Assembly (NCBI GenBank): GCA_002691365.1
Contig: NZHL01000004.1
Span: 39,841-51,374 of the forward strand
Source of the DNA: Fidelibacterota bacterium
GTDB taxonomy: Bacteria; Fidelibacterota; Marinisomatia; Marinisomatales; S15-B10
DNA: 11,534 nucleotides
Reading direction: 5' to 3'
Made by a program: the position numbers and the translations under genes. Below the pieces are notes generated by a model. It saw only the letters and a program-made list of their open reading frames with translations. It had not been told where the DNA came from and made no database searches. Shown one piece after another: positions 1-6,932 of the stretch (position 1 is its first letter; every line of letters starts with the position of its first letter).

Positions 1-447
1 GTAGAATCAAACTATGGTGTCAATAATTCTTCAAATTTAGTTTTTACTTCTCTTCATACTCAAATACATGATGAAAAAAGAAAATTATGGGCAGAAAAAG
101 AAATGACTGAGTTTATAAAATATTGTTATGAAAATAATATTGATCCATTTTCATTGAGAGGTTCTTATGCAGGAGCATTTGGGTTTGGTCAATTTATTCC
201 TTCAAGTTTTAGAGCATATGCAGTTGACTTTGATGGTGATGAAATTATAGAACCTTTTGATTGGTTAGATGTTTTTGCTAGCATGTCAAATTATTTAATT
301 AAAAATGGATATAAAAATAATAGTAATGATTTTTCGTATAAAACAAGTAATTGGAACTCAATTTATAGGTATAATCACTCAAAAAATTATGTAAATGTTA
401 TTTTAGAATTAAGAAAAGAAATAATTAAGGAATTATCAATTCAGTAA
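1..447 (+). CDS. MltB-type lytic murein transglycosylase, 3' part (5' end outside window)
   Basis: This protein cleaves peptidoglycan glycan strands, leaving 1,6-anhydro-muropeptides, in the periplasm or at the outer membrane. The frame is open from base 1, giving 148 visible residues. It begins V-E-S-N-Y-G, the signature around the catalytic glutamate of the SLT_2/GH103 (MltB) family, so Glu2 of the fragment is the likely general acid. Residues 54-70 (GSYAGAFGFGQFIPSSF) and the following AVDFDGD are the conserved substrate-groove and DGD motifs. A later D-x-L-A-S-like stretch (WLDVFASMSNYL) also fits. The signal peptide and N-terminal half are missing only because the window starts here. The internal ATG at 103 is not the true start, because the catalytic residue lies upstream of it. 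No C-terminal peptidoglycan-binding domain follows. Family assignment is secure; the exact paralogue is not. Confidence 0.9.
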   Translation, partial: VESNYGVNNSSNLVFTSLHTQIHDEKRKLWAEKEMTEFIKYCYENNIDPFSLRGSYAGAFGFGQFIPSSFRAYAVDFDGDEIIEPFDWLDVFASMSNYLIKNGYKNNSNDFSYKTSNWNSIYRYNHSKNYVNVILELRKEIIKELSIQ

Positions 448-475
448 ATTTTAATTTAATAAATTAAAGTAATGT

Positions 476-481
476 AGGGGG
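476..481 (+). promoter_or_regulatory. Ribosome binding site of the methyltransferase gene
   Basis: The purine run AGGGGG lies four bases before the ATG at 486. It is one of only two good Shine-Dalgarno-like sites in the window. The tightly packed minus-strand genes have no comparable site. Confidence 0.55.
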
Positions 482-485
482 AATT

Positions 486-1295
486 ATGTTAGGTTCAATT
501 TGGAGATCAATTAAATTTTTAACACCAAGTTTTAATAGAGCTTTATCAAAATTTGGATATGAAATGGCAGCAAAAAATTTTCAATTTGAAGATTGGAGGT
601 TTATGAATTTTGGATATGTTTATGAAAATGATAAAGATAGTCCAGTTTTAGAAAAAACAGATGAATTAGATAGATATTTCATTCAATTATATGATCATTT
701 GATAAAAGATTTAAATGTCGAAAATAAAAAAATTTTAGAAGTTGGTTCTGGAAGAGGTGGTGGTGCAAATTATATCTCTAAATACTATAAACCACTATCA
801 TATGTAGGTATTGATATTTCCCAAAATGCAATTGATTTTTCTAATCGTGTAAATAATATAGATACATTATCTTTTGAACAAGGAGATGCTGAGAATCTTT
901 CTTTCAAGGATCAAACTTTTGATATAGTGATTAATGTTGAGTCTTCTCATTGTTATGGTAGTTTTGATAAATTTTTGTCAGAGGTATTTAGAGTTTTACC
1001 TTCAGATGGATATTTTGCTTTTACAGATATAATGACAATAAGTAAGTGGAATGAAATTGAAAAAATAATTAATAATTCAAAATTTAGAAAAATTTATGAA
1101 AAAGATATTTCTCAAAATGCATTGAATTCATTAACCAAAGTCTCTGAATGGAGAAAAACATGGTTAGAAGATAAATTTCCCTCATTTGTTAGAGGTGTAG
1201 CTGAGGATATTTCAGCAGTTAAGGGAACTAGACCTTATAATAAACTTGAAAGTGGAAAATTAATTTATAAAACATATTTATTTGTGAAAGATTGA
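486..1295 (+). CDS. SAM-dependent class I methyltransferase, phthiotriol-methyltransferase-like
   Basis: This is a 269-residue class I methyltransferase. Motif I, ILEVGSGRGGG, lies at about 83-93. An acidic residue closing strand 2 (VGID, D110) should bind the SAM ribose, and GDAENL at 133-138 is the adenine-contact region. The next stretch, DIVINVESSHCY at 146-157, is characteristic of the mycobacterial phthiotriol/phenolphthiotriol dimycocerosate methyltransferase group (Rv2952-like), recalled by eye. The C-terminal VKGTRPYN and SGKLIYKTYLF segments also resemble that group. Members methylate hydroxyls of lipids or small molecules, so an O-methyltransferase acting on a lipid or sugar is plausible, but the substrate cannot be read from sequence. 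The ATG at 486 has a strong ribosome binding site. The gene starts 38 bases after the transglycosylase and overlaps the last 18 bases of the convergent membrane-protein gene. Confidence 0.8.
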   Translation: MLGSIWRSIKFLTPSFNRALSKFGYEMAAKNFQFEDWRFMNFGYVYENDKDSPVLEKTDELDRYFIQLYDHLIKDLNVENKKILEVGSGRGGGANYISKYYKPLSYVGIDISQNAIDFSNRVNNIDTLSFEQGDAENLSFKDQTFDIVINVESSHCYGSFDKFLSEVFRVLPSDGYFAFTDIMTISKWNEIEKIINNSKFRKIYEKDISQNALNSLTKVSEWRKTWLEDKFPSFVRGVAEDISAVKGTRPYNKLESGKLIYKTYLFVKD

Positions 1296-1922
1296 TAATT
1301 TATATCCTTGATATAAAAACCAAAGTCCAATAATACTTATGTAATGAAAAATATCATTTTTATTAAAATTCTTATGTATGGAAAATCCACTTTTCCATAC
1401 AATTAGTCCTAAAAAAATTATTAAAAATCCAAATAGCGTTTCTTTTGAGCCAATATAATTATTGGTTAATTCAATATAAATACCAAAAATAATAAAAAGT
1501 ATGATTGGTAATAAACTTATTATTAATTTATTAAAATTTTTACTTACACATTGATAATAAAAATAAATAATTAAGAATAGAAAAAAACAACCAACTATAA
1601 ATTTTAGATTTTGTTCTAATAATATATCAATGTAAATAAATGAAATTAATAGTAAAACTAATCCTATAGTAAAAACAGCAATTTTAAAATTAAACCCTAT
1701 TAATTTATTTGAAATCATTTTTGCAAACATATGAAAAAAAGAACCTAAAATCGAACTAATTGCTAAAACAAAAAATAAAATTGATGATAAAAAATGAATA
1801 TTTAATTTATGTATTAAAAATAGTTTCCATAAATCATAGAACCAAAAAAAACAAAATAACGATAATATAAAATCTGAAATTGATGAAGAAGGTTCGTGTA
1901 TTTTTTTAAAAATTTCTCTCAT
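1278..1922 (-). CDS. Seven-helix membrane protein, possibly DUF6962/CREST-like
   Basis: This is a 214-residue, very hydrophobic protein with about seven predicted membrane segments (near residues 16-34, 43-66, 80-98, 105-123, 133-150, 161-177 and 190-208). The N-terminal E-P-S-S-S-x-S-D (10-18), GSFFHMF with H64, and the C-terminal N-D-I-F-H with D190 and H193 followed by LWFLYQG resemble the pattern of DUF6962 proteins. These are distant relatives of the alkaline ceramidase/PAQR (CREST) membrane hydrolases, in which Ser, Asp and His residues bind zinc. This assignment is from memory of motifs and is tentative. It is the last gene of the minus-strand block, 15 bases after the deacetylase gene, with no Shine-Dalgarno site, so it is probably translated from the shared transcript. 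A role in lipid or glycolipid modification or transport would suit the context but is not shown. Confidence 0.6.
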   Translation of the reverse strand: MREIFKKIHEPSSSISDFILSLFCFFWFYDLWKLFLIHKLNIHFLSSILFFVLAISSILGSFFHMFAKMISNKLIGFNFKIAVFTIGLVLLLISFIYIDILLEQNLKFIVGCFFLFLIIYFYYQCVSKNFNKLIISLLPIILFIIFGIYIELTNNYIGSKETLFGFLIIFLGLIVWKSGFSIHKNFNKNDIFHYISIIGLWFLYQGYKLSIFHK

Positions 1923-1937
1923 TAAATTATTAGAAAT

Positions 1938-2642
1938 TTATTCTTTAAATTTTAGATAATAATCTCTATATCCATAAAAATTTCTATCAGAATTTAAAAT
2001 TTTTTCTAATTTTGATTTTAATTGATATGAAAAATCATTTGGATGAATTGATATTCTAAGAGGTGTGTTAGTATAAACTGAAATTTTTTCACTCAAAAAA
2101 TTTATAAATGAAACAGTAATCACTCTAAATAAATTATCAGTTTCATAACCTACTAGAGGCATCCTTTTAAATTTACCTTCAAAATAAATTCCTGATAAAG
2201 TCTCGATTATTTTATAAGATGAATTAGAAATATCTTTTTTAGTTATTTTACCAAGAGCCCAAGCTGGAGGTACATAGGTTATAGGTTTTTGAAATTGATT
2301 TTTTTCAAACCATTCTAGGCAATCGTTCATTAAAATAATAATTTCTTCATTTGATAAACTCAAGTGTTCAGCAACATTCCTTGAAATAAAATTTGAATGT
2401 AATTTATGATATATAGTTGAAATATTTTTGGTCTCATGATACCATCCATGTCCAGCTATTTCATAACCATATTTTTGTATGGTTTTTAAAAAATTTATAT
2501 CATTTTTATTCCAATTTTTACCTGGTACAACAAGTAAAGTTGGTGGTGAGCATTTTACTTTTTCAAGTTTCTTTATTATAATTTTTATTTTATCAAGTGT
2601 GTGAGGCATAATATCATGAATTGAAATAATTGATTGATTCAT
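1938..2642 (-). CDS. DUF2334-type polysaccharide deacetylase family protein
   Basis: This 234-residue protein shows the carbohydrate esterase 4-like NodB fold as found in DUF2334 proteins. SIHDIMP places the His-Asp pair at residues 9-10 (D10 the probable catalytic base or metal ligand). GYEIAGHGWYH gives the H-x3-H metal pair at H65 and H69. PPAWAL at 125-130 is the substrate-loop motif, and ISIHPND at 197-203 carries the C-terminal catalytic His (H200). All the motifs expected of an active metal-dependent deacetylase are present. There is no signal peptide, which suggests a cytoplasmic substrate such as an N-acetylated sugar on a lipid intermediate. It starts only three bases after the stop of the GT4 glycosyltransferase, a strong hint that it deacetylates that enzyme's product. 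The substrate is inferred from context only. Confidence 0.82.
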   Translation of the reverse strand: MNQSIISIHDIMPHTLDKIKIIIKKLEKVKCSPPTLLVVPGKNWNKNDINFLKTIQKYGYEIAGHGWYHETKNISTIYHKLHSNFISRNVAEHLSLSNEEIIILMNDCLEWFEKNQFQKPITYVPPAWALGKITKKDISNSSYKIIETLSGIYFEGKFKRMPLVGYETDNLFRVITVSFINFLSEKISVYTNTPLRISIHPNDFSYQLKSKLEKILNSDRNFYGYRDYYLKFKE

Positions 2643-2645
2643 GAC

Positions 2646-3761
2646 TTAATTTATTTTAGAAATTTTATTTATGGTTTTAATCCATTCATTAATAGTTTCC
2701 TTAGTTAATTTTCTAGCAATTTTGGAAGAATCTGTACTAATTTTTTTTATTTTTGAATTAGGTAAAGAGATTATTTCTTCTAGAGTGTTTGTTAGTGTTT
2801 TCTCAGTAGAAGTTTTAAACAAATAAGAAGATAAATCACTCCAATTTGTGATTCCTGCTTCAGGTGAAACAATTACAATTCTACCTCTACTCATGCCTTC
2901 AAAAGCAGCTGTACCAAAAGTTTCTAAACTAGAAGGTAACACTAATATTTCAGAATCATCTAATTCTTTAATTAGCTCTCTTCTTTTTAACCAACCTAAA
3001 TATTTTATATTATTTAATTCTTTTTCTTTTTTAACAACTAATCCTTTTAGAGGACCATCACCTGCAAAAGCAAATTTAATATTAGGAAGATTTTTTGCAG
3101 ATTCTAAAACTTTATCTATTCTTTTTTCTGGAGCAAGTCTACCTGCGAAAAGCACTCTTCTAATTTTATTATTAATAGGTTTTAGGGGTTTATCTAAGAA
3201 TTCTTTTGCTAAAGGTGTACCAATAGAAACAATTTTTTTTGCACCCATTTTTTTAGCTAATTCATTCATTTCTTTATTCATGATTAATGTTATATTAGCT
3301 GTTTTAAAAAAAAGTCTATTGAGCCAAACAAAAATTTTATTTATTATAAATCCAATAAATCCACCCCAGTAAAATGATGCTAAACCCTCATAATCATTAT
3401 GTAATACAGGACATATTGGAATATTGATTTCTTTTGCTTTTTTTAATGCTGTTAAACCATAAAAACCTGGAGTAGGAAGAATTATAATATTTGGTTTAAA
3501 ATCTTCGATATATTTTGATAAATGGTAATATTTTGGTATATATAATTTTTGAGTGTTATCTCCAGGCATTGGTACTGTGAATAATGTATTTATATCGTTG
3601 TTTTTTGATGGACCAAATAAAATTAAATTTTTTACTAACGGTGTAATATGTTCAACTAAATCTCGATAATAACTTCCAGCTCCATTTCGATCAGGAAGAA
3701 CATCCAAAACTATCATGACTTTAAGATTTGATTTTTTGTTAATTTTTGATTTTGTTGTCAT
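2646..3761 (-). CDS. GT4 family glycosyltransferase (MgtA/SqdX-like)
   Basis: This is a 371-residue GT-B glycosyltransferase that transfers a sugar from a nucleotide-sugar donor with retention. The N-terminal acceptor domain begins near residue 14 (KVMIVLD) with the glycine loop NGAGSYYRDL at 26-35. The donor domain begins with VLFAGRLAPEKRID at 203-216, whose R208 and K213 are the usual phosphate contacts, and continues with GDGPL and YLGW. The donor-binding E-x7-E motif is E280-E288 within SLETFGTAAFEGMSRG. The region LPTPGFYGLTALKKAKEINIP and a hydrophobic surface stretch at about 133-152 recall glycolipid-forming GT4 enzymes such as MgtA and SqdX, pointing to a lipid acceptor. An alternative ATG at residue 16 is possible, because the first dozen lysine-rich residues are atypical. 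It sits 11 bases after the sulfotransferase and three bases before the deacetylase. Confidence 0.88.
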   Translation of the reverse strand: MTTKSKINKKSNLKVMIVLDVLPDRNGAGSYYRDLVEHITPLVKNLILFGPSKNNDINTLFTVPMPGDNTQKLYIPKYYHLSKYIEDFKPNIIILPTPGFYGLTALKKAKEINIPICPVLHNDYEGLASFYWGGFIGFIINKIFVWLNRLFFKTANITLIMNKEMNELAKKMGAKKIVSIGTPLAKEFLDKPLKPINNKIRRVLFAGRLAPEKRIDKVLESAKNLPNIKFAFAGDGPLKGLVVKKEKELNNIKYLGWLKRRELIKELDDSEILVLPSSLETFGTAAFEGMSRGRIVIVSPEAGITNWSDLSSYLFKTSTEKTLTNTLEEIISLPNSKIKKISTDSSKIARKLTKETINEWIKTINKISKIN

Positions 3762-3772
3762 TTTTATTGAAA

Positions 3773-4915
3773 TTAAAAATTATTAAAATATTTATATACA
3801 AATTGAAACCTATTTTTTAAGTCATTAATATTAATGTTAAAGTTATCTAATTTATAATTATGGCTACTTTTATAATTCTTATTTTTTTGGTCTTCCTCAT
3901 CTAAAATAGTTTCAAATTCGGGAGGAATTTCATAATTAAAAGTATTAAAAATATTTGTAATTTTTAATTTAAAATCTAGTTTTATGTCTTGAATTTTTAA
4001 AACAATGAATTGATTTTGATTTTTTAATTTTGATAATTTAATTAACTCTTTATAATAATTTTCAAAAATATTAATTATAGGGTCTTTAAAAAATTCATTT
4101 TCAAATTTATTATTAAAAATTTTCCATCCTTCAGCTAATATACTTAATTGAGATGGAATTGTTTCTTCAGGTTTTCTAAAGCAACTTATATAATTGCTAT
4201 TAGGGAAAAAATTTAGTAAGTCTTTTACCCAAGGAGAAAAAGAGGCATTTTTTGAGAGATATGTTTTTTCTTGACCATAAAAATATAAATGCCTTTTGAT
4301 CATACTTTTGTAAAAAGTTAATATTTTAATTTTACTTGTAGGATTAATTTTTGAATTAAAAAATCCTAAATCCCAAATTTCTTTAAATGGAAAAGGAATT
4401 ATTAGTAAAAAACATGCACCTATGGATGTAAAAAGAAAAAAATCTTCCTCAGGTGAACTTAAAGTTGTTTTATGCATAGAATTAATATCTTTAAAAGCTT
4501 TTTTTTCAATTAAGTTAAGAACTTTAGTTAAAGGTTTTCCAAATAACGTATCAACTTTTATAAAAAAATGAAAAATTTGTTTTTGACAAATAGATGGAGC
4601 AAAAATTAATTCCCATAAAGAAAATGTTGTAAAGATTGATGAATTTTTTGATATAACATTATGAATGTATGTAGTTCCACTCCTTGGTATTCCAACAATA
4701 AAAAGTGGTTTTTTAATTGCTACTTTTTTGTAACCTCTAAAAAAAAAATTATCTAAAAACAAAAATATTCTATTTGATAATTGAATTAATAAAAATGTTG
4801 GGATAAATAAAAATAAAACAACTAATCTTTTTAAACTAAAATTTTGCACATAATTATTTAAAAATATTGTCTTAAACGATAATTTAAGAATTAATAAAAA
4901 ATTATAATTATTCAT
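3773..4915 (-). CDS. Membrane-anchored sulfotransferase family protein
   Basis: This 380-residue protein transfers sulfate from PAPS to a hydroxyl or amine. The 5'-phosphosulfate loop is PLFIVGIPRSGTTYIHNVIS at about 70-89 (core GIPRSGTT 75-82). The 3'-phosphate motif is YISCFRKPEETIPS at 242-255, where R247 and S255 should bind the 3'-phosphate. SSPEEDFFLF at 153-162 is typical of bacterial Sulfotransfer_3-like enzymes. A hydrophobic stretch at about 31-54 precedes the catalytic domain and could tether it to the inner membrane. Its ATG directly abuts the stop codon of the CMP-sialate synthetase gene, so the two are probably translationally coupled. This placement suggests that the sulfate goes on the sialylated glycan or glycolipid made by the neighbours, but the acceptor is unknown. 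No PAPS synthesis genes are in the window. Confidence 0.85.
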   Translation of the reverse strand: MNNYNFLLILKLSFKTIFLNNYVQNFSLKRLVVLFLFIPTFLLIQLSNRIFLFLDNFFFRGYKKVAIKKPLFIVGIPRSGTTYIHNVISKNSSIFTTFSLWELIFAPSICQKQIFHFFIKVDTLFGKPLTKVLNLIEKKAFKDINSMHKTTLSSPEEDFFLFTSIGACFLLIIPFPFKEIWDLGFFNSKINPTSKIKILTFYKSMIKRHLYFYGQEKTYLSKNASFSPWVKDLLNFFPNSNYISCFRKPEETIPSQLSILAEGWKIFNNKFENEFFKDPIINIFENYYKELIKLSKLKNQNQFIVLKIQDIKLDFKLKITNIFNTFNYEIPPEFETILDEEDQKNKNYKSSHNYKLDNFNININDLKNRFQFVYKYFNNF

Positions 4916-6058
4916 TTAATCTTGAATAAATTTTTCAGCAAATTCTCTCATGCAACCATCGCCACCTTTTTTCGAACATATATAATCTGAAATATTTTTA
5001 ATTTTATCAACAGCATCAGATGGACAAGCAGAAAAGCCAACATGTTTTAATAAATTAAGGTCATTCAAATCATCTCCAATAAATGCAACTTCAGACAATT
5101 TAATTTTTTGTTCTTCACATAATTTTTTTACAAGTTCTAGCTTGTTTTGAATTCCTTGAAAAATAAAATCAACACCAATTTTATTTCCTCTTTTCTTTAC
5201 AATAGAAGTGTTTTCTGAAGTTACAATTGCAGTTTTAATTTTATGTTTTTTGAGTATTTCGATGCCCTTTCCATCTCTTGTATTAAATTTTTTTAACTCA
5301 TCTCCGTTTTCAGTATAATACATACCACTGTCTGTTAAAACACCATCTACATCAGTACAAAATAATTTAATTTTTATTGGAATATTTAAATTATTTTTTT
5401 CAATTAAGTTTTCTCCTATTTTCCAATCAATTTCTTCATCTATTTCAAAATAGCTGTTTTGATTCATTTCATAGTAAGAAATTTTACCAGAAATTCTACA
5501 GTTTGACTTTAATAATAATTTTTTTGATGTAATATAAAAAGCTCCATTTTCAACAAAAAAACCATTAAAATCTTGTCGTCTAGGTCTTTTTTCAGGAGAA
5601 TAATTATATGGATTTATTAATTCATTATTTTTTGACCAAATGAATCGTTTTTGTCTTACAATAGAAATTAAACTATCAAAATTGTTGTTTAAATATTTAT
5701 TTATACCTCTATCTAAATCTATTGATTTCAGAAAGGGAGATGTTGCTTGAATGAGTACTATGTCTTCGAAATCAAATCTACTTGCAAAATCTATCATCGC
5801 ACTTTCAGTAGTAGATGAATCTTCCGCAGTGCTTTTAGGTCTACCTATAATTTTAAGTTTTGGATTAGAAATTTGGTTTGCAATCTTTTGTATTTCTTTA
5901 CCATCAGTTGAAACATAAACTTTATCAAAGTAAATACAGTCCAAAGCAGCGTTTATAACCCAATGAATTAAAGGCTTTCCAGCAAAAAATTTTATATTTT
6001 TATTTGGAATAGATTTACTACCAGATCTTGCAGGTATGAATGCTACTATTTTTCCCAT
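4916..6058 (-). CDS. neuA: CMP-sialate (acylneuraminate) cytidylyltransferase fused to a KdsC-like HAD phosphatase
   Basis: This is a two-domain, 380-residue protein. Residues 1 to about 225 are a CMP-nonulosonate synthetase, which joins CTP and a sialic-acid-like sugar to give CMP-sugar and pyrophosphate. Visible motifs are the nucleotide loop ARSGSKSIPNKN (10-21), LIQATSPF (102-109) and FEIDEEIDW (204-212), which carries acidic metal ligands. Residues about 230-380 are an HAD phosphatase of the KdsC type: CTDVDGVLTD with D236 and D238, T280 or S281 after the second strand, K306, GDDLND (328-333) and the C-terminal GGDGCMREF. All four HAD motifs look intact, so the phosphatase should be active. 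Animal CMAS has the same domain order. The phosphatase could remove the 9-phosphate of a sialate precursor. The start overlaps the neuB end by 13 bases, implying coupled translation. Confidence 0.92.
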   Translation of the reverse strand: MGKIVAFIPARSGSKSIPNKNIKFFAGKPLIHWVINAALDCIYFDKVYVSTDGKEIQKIANQISNPKLKIIGRPKSTAEDSSTTESAMIDFASRFDFEDIVLIQATSPFLKSIDLDRGINKYLNNNFDSLISIVRQKRFIWSKNNELINPYNYSPEKRPRRQDFNGFFVENGAFYITSKKLLLKSNCRISGKISYYEMNQNSYFEIDEEIDWKIGENLIEKNNLNIPIKIKLFCTDVDGVLTDSGMYYTENGDELKKFNTRDGKGIEILKKHKIKTAIVTSENTSIVKKRGNKIGVDFIFQGIQNKLELVKKLCEEQKIKLSEVAFIGDDLNDLNLLKHVGFSACPSDAVDKIKNISDYICSKKGGDGCMREFAEKFIQD

Positions 6059-6915
6059 TTTATTTTTTTTAATTTTTTTCTCTGAGATAATTCAATTTCT
6101 AAAATTTCATTATTTTTTTCACTTAAACTTTCGTTTAATGAATCAAGGTCCCTAACTAATTTTCTCATTCCTCCTGGTTCAAGAGATGCAGCATGATCAG
6201 TTCCTTTCCAAGTTCGATCTAAAGTAAAATGTCTTTCTATCCATTTTGCACCTAACATAAAAGCTCCTAAATCAATTGCAATACCTAAATGATGTCCTGA
6301 AAATCCAATACTATTAACCCTTTCTTCATATAATTTTTTTAATCTAGAAATTTCTTTAATACATATATCTTTGAACGGAACTGGATATCCAGAAGTGCAA
6401 CTATAAATAATTAAATCATCATTTCTATTATGTTTTTCAAAAAAATTAATAATTTTTTTTTCCTCAGCATGTGTAGTCATTCCTAAGGATAAATGAATTT
6501 GGCCATGATATTCTTTACAAAGTATTTCTAGTAAATTCATATCCATATTGCAAGCAGATGGAATTTTAATAAATTTTGGATTAATTGAAATTATATCTTT
6601 AGCCGATGATATATCCCAAACAGATGATGAATATTCAATATTAATATCATCACATAATTTTTTCAATTCAATATGGTCTTCTAAGCTCAATTCTAAAAAT
6701 TCTCTATGTTGTCCATATGTATTTCCATAAGATTTTGATTTCACTGGATGCGGTATTTTATATTCTTTTTCACTTAATAATTCTTTAGGATTTCTTTTTT
6801 GAAATTTTACTATATCAACCTTGCAAAAAATCTTTGCAGTTATAATCATTTCTTTGGCAATATCCATATTCCCTTTGTGATTACATCCAATTTCTGCTAT
6901 TACTTTTGGTCGCAT
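6046..6915 (-). CDS. neuB: NeuB-type sialic acid (or sialate 9-phosphate) synthase lacking the SAF domain
   Basis: The enzyme condenses phosphoenolpyruvate with an N-acylmannosamine (or its 6-phosphate, or mannose 6-phosphate) to give a nine-carbon nonulosonate. The TIM-barrel signatures are present: IAEIGCNHKG (6-15), VKFQ (36-39), IKIPSACNMD (116-125), SLGMTT (143-148), GFSGHH (204-209), ERHFTLDRTWKGTDHAASLEPG (E227-G248). The segments YGNTYGQHREFLEL and TWKGTDHAASLEPG resemble animal NANS, which uses ManNAc 6-phosphate, more than classical bacterial NeuB. The protein is 289 residues and stops just after the barrel. Usual NeuB proteins are about 340-350 residues with a C-terminal antifreeze-like SAF domain that lids the partner's active site. 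No SAF coding sequence follows in another frame. Nine-carbon versus related products, such as Kdn, cannot be distinguished. The stop lies inside the start of neuA. Confidence 0.88.
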   Translation of the reverse strand: MRPKVIAEIGCNHKGNMDIAKEMIITAKIFCKVDIVKFQKRNPKELLSEKEYKIPHPVKSKSYGNTYGQHREFLELSLEDHIELKKLCDDINIEYSSSVWDISSAKDIISINPKFIKIPSACNMDMNLLEILCKEYHGQIHLSLGMTTHAEEKKIINFFEKHNRNDDLIIYSCTSGYPVPFKDICIKEISRLKKLYEERVNSIGFSGHHLGIAIDLGAFMLGAKWIERHFTLDRTWKGTDHAASLEPGGMRKLVRDLDSLNESLSEKNNEILEIELSQRKKLKKIKWEK

Positions 6916-6932
6916 ATTATTTTAGAATTTGC

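Noticed and set aside
103..105. ATG as the start of a small independent transglycosylase-like protein
   Set aside because: The frame is open to base 1 and encodes the catalytic E-S-N-Y-G upstream of this ATG, so it is an internal methionine.
2848..3372. Plus-strand open frame of 174 codons
   Set aside because: It lies wholly antisense to the GT4 glycosyltransferase, whose E-x7-E and glycine-loop motifs are clear. The plus-strand translation has no family motif.
6046..6100. Frameshift truncating neuB and removing the SAF domain
   Set aside because: No SAF-like sequence appears in other frames downstream, and the neuA domain begins at once with its normal N-terminus, so the short form looks genuine.
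6548..6730. Plus-strand open frame of 60 codons
   Set aside because: Antisense to neuB within its conserved barrel, with no ribosome binding site and no recognisable motif.
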